DNA from: Acidobacteriota bacterium
GTDB taxonomy: Bacteria > Acidobacteriota > Terriglobia > Terriglobales > Acidobacteriaceae
Direction: 5' to 3'
DNA length: 10,894 nt
NCBI GenBank assembly: GCA_021780095.1
Contig: JAJXZK010000074.1
Location: forward strand, 1 to 10,894
The position numbers and the translations under genes are program-made. Shown in pieces: positions 1 to 7,275 of the stretch. The notes beneath the pieces were generated by a model. It did not search any database. It was not told the origin of the DNA and worked only from the letters and a program-made list of their open reading frames with translations. Position 1 is the first letter of the stretch. Each line of letters opens with the position of its first letter.

Positions 1-886
1 GTGTTTGGCGTCGACGGCGGGATTGGTCTGGAGATAATCGAGACCGCGGCTGGCGCCCCAGGCCCAGGCGCGCAAAGCTCCCCATTGATTGGGGGTGCGG
101 GGCTGACTTCTGTTGACGAGGCCGATGATGCCGCGCGTGAGGCCTGCGCCATTGTCCGCTTGCGCGGATTGCGGATCGAGCGTGGCGAAGCCCCAGCCGG
201 CGGCGATCAGCTCCCAGGTGTTGGGCGGATCACCGTCGGCATTCATCTGAGGAAATTGAAACGGGACGGAGCGCACGGGATCCCAGCCGGGATGCTGCGC
301 GATGACCTGCTTGAGCGAGGGGTCTTGTTTGACGAGAAGTGCTTTGAGCGCGGTGTTGATGAGCGAAAGTTCTTCTGGCGAAGGCTGGACGGGAGCAGGG
401 AAGCCGCTGCGTCCGAACATCATCAGGACGGGAACCGGGCTGGTGCTGTCTGCGGGGGTGACGAGCGTCATGCGAAGGTTGACGTTGATGAGGGGATAGT
501 CGGAGTTGTCAACGTGGCCATTGAGTTTTGTTGCGATGACGGGATGGAAACCGACGAACTCATGTTCGGTAGCTACGACCGACCAGGTGACTTTGGGGAC
601 ATTGTTGGGGACGACGCCGTAGACGTACTCGTCGAAGTCGTGGACGATTTGCGGGCGTCGCTGCTGCCACCACATTTTTGCGGTGCTGACTTTTTTTCCA
701 TTGTTCAGCGTGAGCGCATCGGGCAGATTGGGCCAGGGGTTGGCCTTTGACTCGTCATAGTTTGCGTGGTCGGGGGCTTTTGGATTCCCGTTTGGGCCGG
801 GACGAAGAATTTTGTGCGAGTGCTGCGGTGGGCAATAGGATCGTGGCGGCAAGGGAGATGGTTGCGAGCGCAGGCGGCAGGCGCAT
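1..886 (-). CDS. Carbohydrate esterase family 15 (glucuronoyl esterase)-like secreted protein, partial, with N-terminal frameshift
   Basis: This is a secreted esterase of the CE15 type. Characterised members cleave the ester between lignin alcohols and the 4-O-methyl-glucuronic acid of xylan. The mature domain reads openly on the minus strand from about 815 to base 1 and carries family hallmarks: PNGNPKAPDHANYDE near its start, RRPQIVHDFDEYVYG, MFGRSGFPAP, the stretch DNGAGLTRGIIGLV, and WGALRAWAWGASR. The catalytic serine (GxSRxGK in the family) would lie just past the left edge, so activity cannot be judged. The start at 886 has an AGAGGT ribosome site and a clear signal peptide (MRLPPALATI..., ending ALAQ), but this frame stops at 766. 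The mature domain is in the +1 frame, so an indel of one base, or two the other way, lies around 795-815. The mature frame is also open up to an ATG at 936, but that start would encode a Cys/Pro/Arg-rich leader with no signal peptide. The cause is either sequence error or real inactivation. Confidence 0.8.
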
Positions 887-1048
887 GGATGACCTCTGAA
901 AGTGGGCGTCCAAATCGATTTAGTTCGGCGATTCATACTAAAACATTGAATACGGAACGGGCAAAAAGAATCGCTCGCAGGCAGCGGCGAGGTGGGGGGC
1001 TGCGTGCGGTGAGAGGGGAGTCGAGGATGGTTGCGGGTGAGCCCCGCC

Positions 1049-1171
1049 TTAACTCAGGATGGAGTGGGCGAAGGTGAGCCACCAGCCGGATGCGTCGCGC
1101 CAAGTGTAACTGATGAAGGCCTGAGACACCATCAGCACCGGCACACCGACCAGAGGCGGGGGTCCACCCAC
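1049..1171 (-). pseudogene. Short hydrophobic coding-like ORF, unrecognised (possible gene tail)
   Basis: I do not recognise this ORF. One minus-strand frame ends at a TAA at 1049-1051 and encodes about 40 residues from a GTG at 1171, including VGVPVLMVSQAFISYTW and WWLTFAHSILS. The third codon positions are mostly G or C, and the composition (aromatic, Gly/Pro, hydrophobic) is protein-like. The other two minus frames here are either stop-containing or Arg/Pro-rich. The frame remains open upstream, antisense to the 5' end of the cytochrome b561 gene, but no start with a ribosome site is visible. It points the same way as the CE15-like gene about 160 bases downstream. It could be the tail of a displaced gene, a small membrane peptide, or chance. 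Apart from this, the 887-1175 gap shows no gene and no promoter I can defend. Confidence 0.22.
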
Positions 1172-1175
1172 AACC

Positions 1176-1946
1176 GTGAACTGGAAGTGCGTGTGGTATT
1201 CTCCGCATGTGTCCGCCGCCGGAACACCGCAAAATTCGCGAACTCCGCGCCACGGGGCGGTGGTGCGCGCGACGCATTGGCTGACGGTGATCGCGTTTTT
1301 TGCGCTGCTGATTACGGGTGGAGAGATTGTGATTTCGCACCCAAGGTTCTATTGGGGCGAGGTTGGCAATTCGAATGTCCAGCCGCTGTTCACGCTGCAT
1401 ATCCCGGCGTCAAGAGGTACGGTGCCGACGGGCTATAACTATGTGATGCCGGACCAGAATGGGTGGAGCCGCGCGCTCCATTTTCAAGCGGCGTGGCTGC
1501 TGTTGCTGACGGGACTGATATACGGGATTGCAGGATTCTGGACCGGGCACTTTCGGAAGGATTTGGTTCCGGGAAGGACCGAGAGAACGTGGAATGCGTT
1601 TCGCGGTGTAATAGGGAAAACGTTTCGCCGTGGGCCGCCGGAGGCTGCGGAGGTGCGATCGTACAACGTGGTACAGCGATTGACGTATCTGATCGTGATT
1701 TTCGTACTGTTTCCGCTGGTGATCTGGACGGGGTTGGCGATGTCTCCGGCGTTTACGGGGGCGTTTCCGCGGACAGTGATTATGTTTGGCGGCAGGCAGT
1801 CGGCGCGGACGCTGCATTTTTTTTTGTCAGGTGTGTTGTTGCTGTTTTTAGTGGTGCATGTTGCGATGGTGTATCTGGCAGGTTTCAAGAGCCGTATGCG
1901 GGCGATGATTACGGGCCGCGCGGTTGTGGGCGAGGAGCGTCCATGA
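1176..1946 (+). CDS. Cytochrome b561-type membrane subunit partnering the Mo enzyme
   Basis: This is a b-type diheme cytochrome of the bacterial b561 / Ni,Fe-hydrogenase cytochrome b fold, predicted to move electrons between the quinone pool and a periplasmic enzyme. About four membrane helices are visible: residues 34-54 (THWLTVIAFFALL), 101-122, 167-190 and 213-236. Histidines suited to heme ligation lie in or beside them: His34 (RATHWL), His102 (ALHFQ), His214 (TLHFF) and His228 (VVHVA). The gene ends in an ATGA overlap with the next gene, so the two are almost certainly cotranscribed and their products act together. The start is uncertain. GTG 1176 gives the longest frame, but GTG 1191 or GTG 1209 are possible, none has a convincing ribosome site, and the first 22 residues look unlike the rest. 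The helix arrangement fits b561 proteins better than MsrQ/YedZ, the usual partner of MsrP. Confidence 0.85.
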   Translation: MNWKCVWYSPHVSAAGTPQNSRTPRHGAVVRATHWLTVIAFFALLITGGEIVISHPRFYWGEVGNSNVQPLFTLHIPASRGTVPTGYNYVMPDQNGWSRALHFQAAWLLLLTGLIYGIAGFWTGHFRKDLVPGRTERTWNAFRGVIGKTFRRGPPEAAEVRSYNVVQRLTYLIVIFVLFPLVIWTGLAMSPAFTGAFPRTVIMFGGRQSARTLHFFLSGVLLLFLVVHVAMVYLAGFKSRMRAMITGRAVVGEERP

Positions 1947-2701
1947 GCCCCATCTCTCGACGAAAAGTTTTGACGACGGGTTTGGCGGCGACAGCCGGTG
2001 TGGCGGGAATCGCGGCGGCCGATCGGTTGGCGCATCGGTATGGATTGATCCCGCCGGATAGCAGGGGAATTTATGGTCCAGGGGAGACGCTGAATTATGC
2101 CGCGCAGCGACTGTTTGGATCGCATGCGTCAGCACGTGAGTTTTCGCGCAGCATGATTTCGAAAACGCCGTTCGCCAATGCGGTTGCGCCGCAGAGCGAT
2201 GCATTCAAGAAGTTGCAGGCGGGTGGATTCGCGGATTGGAAGCTTACCGTGGATGGCATGGTGGAGCGGCCGACCGAATTTTCTCTGGACGACCTGAAGC
2301 ATTTTCCGGCGCGGAGCCAGATTACCGAGGTGGCGTGCGAGGAGGGCTGGTCTTATATCGCAGAGTGGATCGGAACGCCGCTGGCAGGAATATTGCATGA
2401 GGTTGGAGTGCTGCCGCAGGCGCGGTATATTGCATATTTCTCGATCTATCCGGATTGGTGGGACAGTCTCGACATGAGCGAGGCTCGGCATCCCCAAACG
2501 TTGCTAACGATCGGGATGAATGACGGTGATTTGCCGGTATCGTTCGGCGGACCGCTGCGGCTTCGAGTGCCGCGGCAACTGGGATACAAAAGCGTGAAGT
2601 ACGTTGCGCATCTGACGGCGACGGACAGCATGAAGAAGTTTGGCAACGGTTTGGGGTCAGCCTCGCCGGAAGCTGGCTATGCGTGGTGGGCGGGAATTTG
2701 A
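1943..2701 (+). CDS. Tat-exported sulfite-oxidase-fold molybdopterin oxidoreductase
   Basis: This 252-residue periplasmic molybdenum enzyme has the sulfite oxidase/MsrP (YedY) fold. The N-terminus carries a twin-arginine signal (SRRKVL, Arg6-Arg7) followed by an Ala/Gly-rich hydrophobic stretch to about residue 26, so it should be exported folded with its cofactor. The molybdenum ligand is the cysteine in EVACEEGWSYIAEWIG (Cys132), matching the family pattern CxEGWS. The segments FSIYPDWWDSLDM (166-178) and PLRLRVPRQLGYKSVKYV (204-221) are also typical of the domain. The start is ATG 1943, with GAGGAG at 1932-1937 and a 4-base overlap with the cytochrome b561 gene, its likely redox partner. 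The protein is short and lacks the C-terminal dimerisation domain of true sulfite oxidases. The substrate is unknown: sulfite, sulfoxides or other small oxo-compounds are possible by family analogy only. Confidence 0.9.
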   Translation: MSPISRRKVLTTGLAATAGVAGIAAADRLAHRYGLIPPDSRGIYGPGETLNYAAQRLFGSHASAREFSRSMISKTPFANAVAPQSDAFKKLQAGGFADWKLTVDGMVERPTEFSLDDLKHFPARSQITEVACEEGWSYIAEWIGTPLAGILHEVGVLPQARYIAYFSIYPDWWDSLDMSEARHPQTLLTIGMNDGDLPVSFGGPLRLRVPRQLGYKSVKYVAHLTATDSMKKFGNGLGSASPEAGYAWWAGI

Positions 2702-2711
2702 ATCGGTGCTT

Positions 2712-3082
2712 TCAGGGAATCGAGACGCGATACAGATTCCTGTGCACGGTGGTCTTGACGTATGCAAAATGCTCGAGGTCGGCACCCGAAATGAGCTCGG
2801 CACGTGGAACCGATTGCGCTCCCGCCACAACGTTTGCATCGGCCATGGGCTCGATCCCTCCCGGGGGGAGATGGGGAAGGCTTTCTGCGGGGCCGAGGGG
2901 AATTGCCAGACTTCGTCCAATGAGACGAGGCGGCAGGGGGCCCAGGCTCCGTATTGGTTCATTTCCACGACGAGAATCCATTTGTGGCCCGGAGATACGA
3001 AAGAGAAGTGCGCCATGCCGCGTTCGGGTGTGGGAAAGTAAACATCGCGCACGTGGTCGCTGGTTTGGCCTGCCGGGAGAAA
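2712..3082 (-). pseudogene. Decayed C-terminal fragment of a TolB/PD40-propeller protein (acidobacterial Ser/Thr kinase type)
   Basis: Two minus-strand frames hold family-like sequence that must be joined across a frame change. From about 3082 to 2912 one frame reads AGQTSDHVRDVYFPTPERG, then SPGHKWILVVEMN and PCRLVSLDE. From 2912 to the stop at 2712 another frame reads SLAIPLGPAESLPHLPPGGI and ends HFAYVKTTVHRNLYRVSIP. From memory, these resemble the C-terminal beta-propeller of the large Ser/Thr kinases with TolB-like domains common in Acidobacteria, which end in a similar YAYVKTT..RNLYR motif. The frame switch at about 2912 and the omission of the expected SPDGKW-type blade between the two parts suggest an internal deletion. 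The first frame has a stop at 3083-3085 and no kinase domain is present, so this is a remnant. It ends 11 bases from the Mo enzyme stop on the opposite strand. Nothing convincing lies between 3086 and 3219. Confidence 0.5.
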
Positions 3083-3219
3083 TCAGCGGCGCTGTGAAAA
3101 CTTGACTGCCGAAGGTTCTCTGGCATCCCAGGAATCGATTGCCCTTCACCCAGCAAAGGAATAACGCGGAGTGGAGGGCATTTGATTTTTGTGGCTGAGT
3201 AGTTGGGTGAACTGCAGTT

Positions 3220-3579
3220 TTACAGCGCTGCCGGATCGGATGGAGCGGGGCGAAAATATCGCGCGGCCGTGCGGTGCAGTAGCACCCATGCAATGAGAGC
3301 ACAGATCAGACTATGCATGAGAAATTCATGCATGGAATGGAAGGCGCTGAGGATGACGTGGAATGCAATCCAAGCAAGTGCCAGCCAGCGTGCCCAGTCG
3401 CCGCCGCGGAGCATAAACACGCCGCAGACGATTGCCAGAATTTCAGTGAGTGCGATCCAGAGACTGTCGTTTTGCAGTGCGACGATTTCTCGAAAATGGT
3501 AGGTGAAGCCCATGATGCCGACCGCGATGTAGATGCAGGCAAGAATCGTGATCGAGATGGGACGCGGGTTCGTCGACAT
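3220..3579 (-). CDS. Small four-helix membrane protein of unknown function
   Basis: I do not recognise this 119-residue protein, but it is clearly membrane-embedded. Predicted helices lie at about residues 8-28 (ITILACIYIAVGIMGF), 40-57 (WIALTEILAIVCGVFML), 62-80 (WARWLALAWIAFHVILSAF) and 87-103 (MHSLICALIAWVLLHR). The short loops carry a few charged residues (RGGD after helix 2, HSMHE between helices 3 and 4). The start is ATG 3579. The ribosome site is weak (AAAAG about 7 bases upstream), but a TATAGT box lies 25-30 bases upstream. It is transcribed divergently from the Asp-box protein gene and faces the kinase-like remnant downstream on the same strand. Neighbours give no hint of function. 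Confidence 0.75.
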   Translation of the reverse strand: MSTNPRPISITILACIYIAVGIMGFTYHFREIVALQNDSLWIALTEILAIVCGVFMLRGGDWARWLALAWIAFHVILSAFHSMHEFLMHSLICALIAWVLLHRTAARYFRPAPSDPAAL

Positions 3580-3603
3580 GGCAGCTTTTGTCCAGTGTGG
3601 CTG

Positions 3604-3609
3604 ACTATA
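3604..3609 (-). promoter_or_regulatory. Candidate -10 box for the small membrane protein gene
   Basis: On the minus strand this reads TATAGT, five of six matches to the sigma-70 -10 consensus. It would start transcription near 3597, about 18 bases before the ATG at 3579. The -35 region is weak (TTCATC at 16-base spacing). The call rests on one hexamer and its position in a divergent intergenic region. Confidence 0.3.
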
Positions 3610-3693
3610 CCAAATGCGTGCAGTGGATGAAATGGAGTGACAAGAGCATTGAACGGATGTTGCTCGCGCGCTTAAGCTCGACAGAGAGAAGCC

Positions 3694-5022
3694 ATGCCGG
3701 GATGGAAATTACAACTGAGGTTCCGAGGGCTGTGGATGGTGGCGGCGCTGATGACGTGGAGCCTGGCGGTGCCGTTTTGGATGAGTGCGGCAAATTCTGC
3801 AGCGGTTCAGGCGGAGCATGCGAAGCCGATGGCGGTGGCAAAACATTCATCTCCAACTTTCAAGGCACCGCTTAATAATCTGATAAAAAATGGTTTAGAT
3901 GGATGCCGCGCCTACAAGGTCAAGACGCTGCCGGGAAGTCGCGAGTATGCCAGTGAGTTTCTGGAGACGATGGCGATTGATCCACGGGCGCGCAGTTCGA
4001 ATGAGGTGTGGGGGCTGACGGCGGACCTGGACAGCCACGTTCCAGCGGCGGAGCGGGCAATTTATTTGTCGAAGTCGACCAATGGCGGGGTGACGTGGAC
4101 GCCGATCGCACGGCTCAGCTCGAAATATTTTGACGCGAAGATTGGTGAGGGATTGCGCAATGGGCTGGCGGTCGCGCCGGGCGGCAAAGACTTTGTGGTT
4201 ACGACGCAGCTGGGCGCGTTCCAGGTGATTCCGCAATCGAGGATGTCGGATGCGGTGGTGAGAGCGATCTCGGGGCCGCGAGTGCCGGAGACGCGGCCGA
4301 AGATCCCGATTCCGAAGCAGGCGGGGCAGCCGGTGCGGGCGGGCGTGGTGATGATTACGGCGGACGGCAAGCGGATGTTGATCGGTTATGGGTATTTTGA
4401 TCTGACTCCGCAGATTTTTATTTATCGGCGAGACAAGCAGGGCGAGTGGGTGGAAGCGGGAAGGTTTCCTCGGCTGCCGAATGATCTGGATATTTTCTCG
4501 ATGGCCTTCGATGACCCGACCCAGGCGCATCCGCGATCACTCTATTTAGGTACGGGCGATCAGGCGTACCGATTGAATCTGGCGACGATGCATTGGACGC
4601 GCGTGACTGGGGTGGGCCCGGACTCGGCGATTCACGGGATGAGCACGGTGGGCGGGCTGCATATTGCGGCGTGCTGGGGCGTGTATAACCCGGTGACGCC
4701 GGATGAAGTGGCGCGGGTGACGCATGCGCGATTTTTATTACATCGCTGGAAAGACGAGGTGGGGCCGAATATTCGTGCATATGGGATTGAAGTGGACCCG
4801 CTGCGGCCGAACAACGAAGTTCTGAGCGCGATCACTGGCGTGTACGTCAGCAAGGATGACGGGCAGGACTGGCGGCGGCTGAACGATTTGCCAGAGGGTG
4901 AATTTCATACTGCACATTTTAATGAGGATGGGACGGTGATTCTTTCGGGATTTGCGGGGACGTATATTGCGAATCCATTTTCGGAGGCGTGTTCTCCGCA
5001 ATTGCAGCGACGGGGGATGTAG
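3694..5022 (+). CDS. Exported Asp-box (BNR/sialidase-like) beta-propeller protein
   Basis: This is a 442-residue protein with an N-terminal signal or anchor (residues 12-33, GLWMVAALMTWSLAVPFW) followed by a predicted beta-propeller. Two Asp-box motifs are visible: SKSTNGGVTW at about residues 126-135 and SKDDGQDW at 386-393. Asp-boxes occur on propeller blades of sialidases, sortilin-type proteins and photosynthesis-assembly-like repeat proteins. Other blade-like stretches are GLAVAPGGKDFVVTTQLGAF, GVVMITADGKRMLIGYGYF and HFNEDGTVILSGFAGTYIA. I see no sialidase FRIP-type arginine motif, so a binding or scaffold role is as likely as hydrolysis. Cys71 and Cys432 might bridge the ends of the propeller. 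The start is ATG 3694 with a purine-rich AGAGAGAAG just upstream. A weak TTGAAC/TAAGCT promoter pair sits at 3649-3678. The gene stands alone and converges on the S15 hydrolase gene. Confidence 0.8.
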   Translation: MPGWKLQLRFRGLWMVAALMTWSLAVPFWMSAANSAAVQAEHAKPMAVAKHSSPTFKAPLNNLIKNGLDGCRAYKVKTLPGSREYASEFLETMAIDPRARSSNEVWGLTADLDSHVPAAERAIYLSKSTNGGVTWTPIARLSSKYFDAKIGEGLRNGLAVAPGGKDFVVTTQLGAFQVIPQSRMSDAVVRAISGPRVPETRPKIPIPKQAGQPVRAGVVMITADGKRMLIGYGYFDLTPQIFIYRRDKQGEWVEAGRFPRLPNDLDIFSMAFDDPTQAHPRSLYLGTGDQAYRLNLATMHWTRVTGVGPDSAIHGMSTVGGLHIAACWGVYNPVTPDEVARVTHARFLLHRWKDEVGPNIRAYGIEVDPLRPNNEVLSAITGVYVSKDDGQDWRRLNDLPEGEFHTAHFNEDGTVILSGFAGTYIANPFSEACSPQLQRRGM

Positions 5023-5060
5023 AGCGGATCGCTATTTCTGTGACGCGGGCTTTGTTCTAT

Positions 5061-5085
5061 CCCACCCTAGCTGCGCTAGGATGGG
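5061..5085. repeat. Palindromic hairpin between convergent genes (terminator-like or REP-like)
   Basis: CCCACCCTAGC, a TGC loop and GCTAGGATGGG form an 11-position inverted repeat. Read on the minus strand, every position pairs, with one G-U wobble; on the plus strand there is one mismatch. It sits about 40 bases from the end of each convergent gene, where a two-way terminator would be expected, but no T-run follows on either side. The adjoining GGGGCACCC recalls, from memory and unchecked, short intergenic palindromes dispersed in acidobacterial genomes. Confidence 0.5.
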
Positions 5086-5119
5086 GCACCCTGGCATTAC
5101 GCTATCTGTGAAAAGGCGA

Positions 5120-7141
5120 TTAGGGCGTGATGGGGAGGATGATGTGGGAGGGGAGTTTTGGGGTGCAGTAGATGCGTTGGGTGGCGGGGACGAAGTCGGC
5201 GGCGGTGGCCTGATAGATGCTGGGGATATATTTCTGCGGGTTGCGGTCGATCACGGGGAACCAGGTGGACTGCACCTGCACCATGATGCGATGGCCCTTG
5301 AGAAATACGTGGTCGTGATCGCGGAGGGGAATGTCCCACTCCTCGGCATGGTTGGCCTTGAGGGGCTGCGGATGCTCGTCGCTATGGAGGAAGCGGCCGC
5401 GGCGGACTTCCATGGCGATGGGCAATTCATATCCGTTGAGTGAATCGGCATAGCCGCTTGGCTTGTTCGGCGGAATATTGTCGGCGCCGATTTGTCCGCT
5501 TTCGGGATAGACATCGATCAGCTTGACGATGAAGTCTGAATCCGTGCCTGAGGTGGAGGCGTAGAGCGCGGCGGAAATGGGGCCGGTGACGACCACATCA
5601 TGATCGAGGGGCGCGCTTTCAAAGGTGAGGACGTCGGGGCGATGCTGAACGAAGCGCTGATCAGCGACCTCCCATGTTACCCACTCCGGTCGAGGATAGG
5701 TGGGCGAAATGGGGCGCGTGCGGTAGGGCACAGGATTCGCAGGGTCGGAAATATATTGGCGATATTGCGGGCCGCCGGGAGTATCGGGTTCGAAGGATAG
5801 GGTTCCGTCGACGTGAAGGTATAGATTTGTCGCCTTGGAATCGGGCGGAGGCCAGGACGCATAGCTATGCCAGGTGTTGGATCCGGTCTGGAACGTGGTC
5901 ACTTCCCAATCCGGCTTGGCGCCTTCGTTGTGGAGATAGTAGCGGAAGAAGGCGGCCTGGATATTCTGGCGAAATTCCAGCGCGGTCTTGTGGCCACCGA
6001 AGGGGACGATGCCGATGCGATCTCCTTCCGGCGACTGCCACTCTCCGTGATACCAGGGGCCGGAGACCATGAAATTGGTGTGATCGGGATCATTCTGCTC
6101 CGCGTTGCGGAAAATCTTCCATGGTCCCCACGGGTCTTCCTGATCCCAGAAACCGGCGACGTTGAGATTGGGCACGGTGGAGCTGTGCAGCTGATTCACC
6201 CAGGCTTCCTTCTGCCAGAAGTCGTCGTAGTTCGGGTGGGCCATAATGTCGTTCCAGTAGGGAATGGATCCGTGAAGGTATTTCGCATTCGCTTCTGTGA
6301 GAGGCCCGAGGTTGAGATACCACTGATAGGTGTCGTAGGTGTCGAAGTGAAAATGCTTGTTGCTGTTCTTGTCGGACTGCTCCATGACGGAATACTCGAA
6401 GGCGTAGCTTTCGCGGAGAGCGCCGTAGCGGTGCATATCGTCGTTCATCCACTGGTCGACCGGCGCGGCCTGTTCGCTGACCGCCTTGAGCGCGGGGTTG
6501 GGATGGAGGAGGGTGAGGCCCGCCGTCAATCCGTTATAGGAGACGCCGTAGATGCCGACTTTGCCGTTGTTGCTGGGGACATTTTTCACCAGCCAGCTGA
6601 TGGTGTCGTAAGCATCGTTGGTCTCGTTGGTTTGCTTGGGGTCGTTGGCATCGTAGCGGGAGGTGAGCAGAAACACACCTTCCGACTTGAAGCGACCGCG
6701 CAGATTTTGGATCACGAAAATGTATCCATCCGCGGCCAGCTCCTTCCAGGTTGGTGGAACCCAGTCGACGCCGTTTTTTGCGGCCGCCTTGTCGAAGTCC
6801 TCTTGCGTGGGGACGCCGTAGGGAGTGCGCGTCAACAGAATGGGCAGCGGCTTGGTTTGATCTCTGCGAGAGATGACGACGGTTTGCAGGCGAGTGCCGT
6901 CTCGCATGGGGACCATAAATTCCTGCACGCTCCAGATGCTTTGGATCTTCTGAGTCGCGGGGGCGGACGCAGTGGGAAAGGCTGGAACCTGCGCGAGTAA
7001 TGCGCTTGCGCCCAGAAGAGAGAGAAGAAGCAGTGCGAACGCAGGCAGCGTGGTTGCGCGAAAAGATCGGGCGCGCGATGGCGGTTGGATCTTGCGAGCG
7101 GGGCAAGGTTCGGATGCGGTGAAGTTCGGGCGGAAGACCAT
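5120..7141 (-). CDS. Exported S15/CocE-family hydrolase, alpha-amino-acid ester hydrolase-like
   Basis: This is a secreted serine hydrolase of the X-Pro dipeptidyl-peptidase S15 / CocE family, most like alpha-amino-acid ester hydrolases and glutaryl-7-ACA acylases. Numbered from ATG 7141 (673 residues), a signal peptide runs to about residue 50 (LPAFALLLLSLLGASALLA/Q) after an unusually long N-region. The alpha/beta hydrolase core carries the nucleophile Ser201 (GVSYNGL), acid Asp333 (GFWDQEDPWG) and His365 (GPWYHGEW). The C-terminal jelly-roll domain covers about residues 480-665 (VVTGPISAALYAST, DFIVKLIDVYP). HLxNPAL-like and WMNDDMHRYGA segments flank the active site as in ester hydrolases. 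A longer frame reaches GTG 7246, but that start lacks a ribosome site and lies upstream of a TATACT box at 7194-7199, so 7141 is preferred. Likely substrates are small esters or amides, possibly dipeptide-like. It is monocistronic here and divergent from the cytochrome cluster. Confidence 0.9.
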   Translation of the reverse strand: MVFRPNFTASEPCPARKIQPPSRARSFRATTLPAFALLLLSLLGASALLAQVPAFPTASAPATQKIQSIWSVQEFMVPMRDGTRLQTVVISRRDQTKPLPILLTRTPYGVPTQEDFDKAAAKNGVDWVPPTWKELAADGYIFVIQNLRGRFKSEGVFLLTSRYDANDPKQTNETNDAYDTISWLVKNVPSNNGKVGIYGVSYNGLTAGLTLLHPNPALKAVSEQAAPVDQWMNDDMHRYGALRESYAFEYSVMEQSDKNSNKHFHFDTYDTYQWYLNLGPLTEANAKYLHGSIPYWNDIMAHPNYDDFWQKEAWVNQLHSSTVPNLNVAGFWDQEDPWGPWKIFRNAEQNDPDHTNFMVSGPWYHGEWQSPEGDRIGIVPFGGHKTALEFRQNIQAAFFRYYLHNEGAKPDWEVTTFQTGSNTWHSYASWPPPDSKATNLYLHVDGTLSFEPDTPGGPQYRQYISDPANPVPYRTRPISPTYPRPEWVTWEVADQRFVQHRPDVLTFESAPLDHDVVVTGPISAALYASTSGTDSDFIVKLIDVYPESGQIGADNIPPNKPSGYADSLNGYELPIAMEVRRGRFLHSDEHPQPLKANHAEEWDIPLRDHDHVFLKGHRIMVQVQSTWFPVIDRNPQKYIPSIYQATAADFVPATQRIYCTPKLPSHIILPITP

Positions 7142-7193
7142 GCGCGTTGGACCCTCGTCGAACGATTGTATGGCGTGCGGGCGAGCGACAGCT

Positions 7194-7199
7194 AGTATA
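7194..7199 (-). promoter_or_regulatory. Candidate -10 box for the S15 hydrolase gene
   Basis: The minus strand reads TATACT, five of six matches to the -10 consensus, which would place the start of transcription near 7187 and leave about 45 bases before ATG 7141. The -35 region is poor (TTTTCC at about 18 bases). If real, it rules out the GTG start at 7246, which lies upstream of it. Confidence 0.35.
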
Positions 7200-7275
7200 C
7201 AAACGAACGCGGTCACGGGAAAAACCTGGAAGTGCGTTTTCCTCACGAGAAGGGAAGGGAGCGTCCGGCAGAGGC

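Noticed and set aside
1..750. Long plus-strand open frame of 249 codons
   Set aside because: It is the antisense shadow of the CE15-like gene, whose minus-strand translation carries clear family motifs; the plus translation has no recognisable features.
933..1400. Minus-strand frame of 155 codons
   Set aside because: Arg/Pro/His-rich composition, no domain, mostly antisense to the cytochrome b561 gene; a different minus frame here looks more protein-like.
1463..1942. Upstream extension of the Mo enzyme frame
   Set aside because: The extension overlaps the cytochrome b561 gene in another frame. The Tat signal and ribosome site place the start at 1943.
3313..3875. Plus-strand open frames upstream of and overlapping the Asp-box protein gene
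   Set aside because: They overlap the small membrane protein gene or the Asp-box protein gene in other frames, and lack hydrophobic or domain features.
5867..7000. Plus-strand open frame of 377 codons
   Set aside because: Antisense to the S15 hydrolase; Val/Gly-rich translation typical of a shadow frame, no ribosome site or motif.
7142..7246. N-terminal extension of the S15 hydrolase to GTG 7246
   Set aside because: No ribosome site, it would put over 80 residues before the signal peptide cleavage point, and a TATACT box lies inside it.
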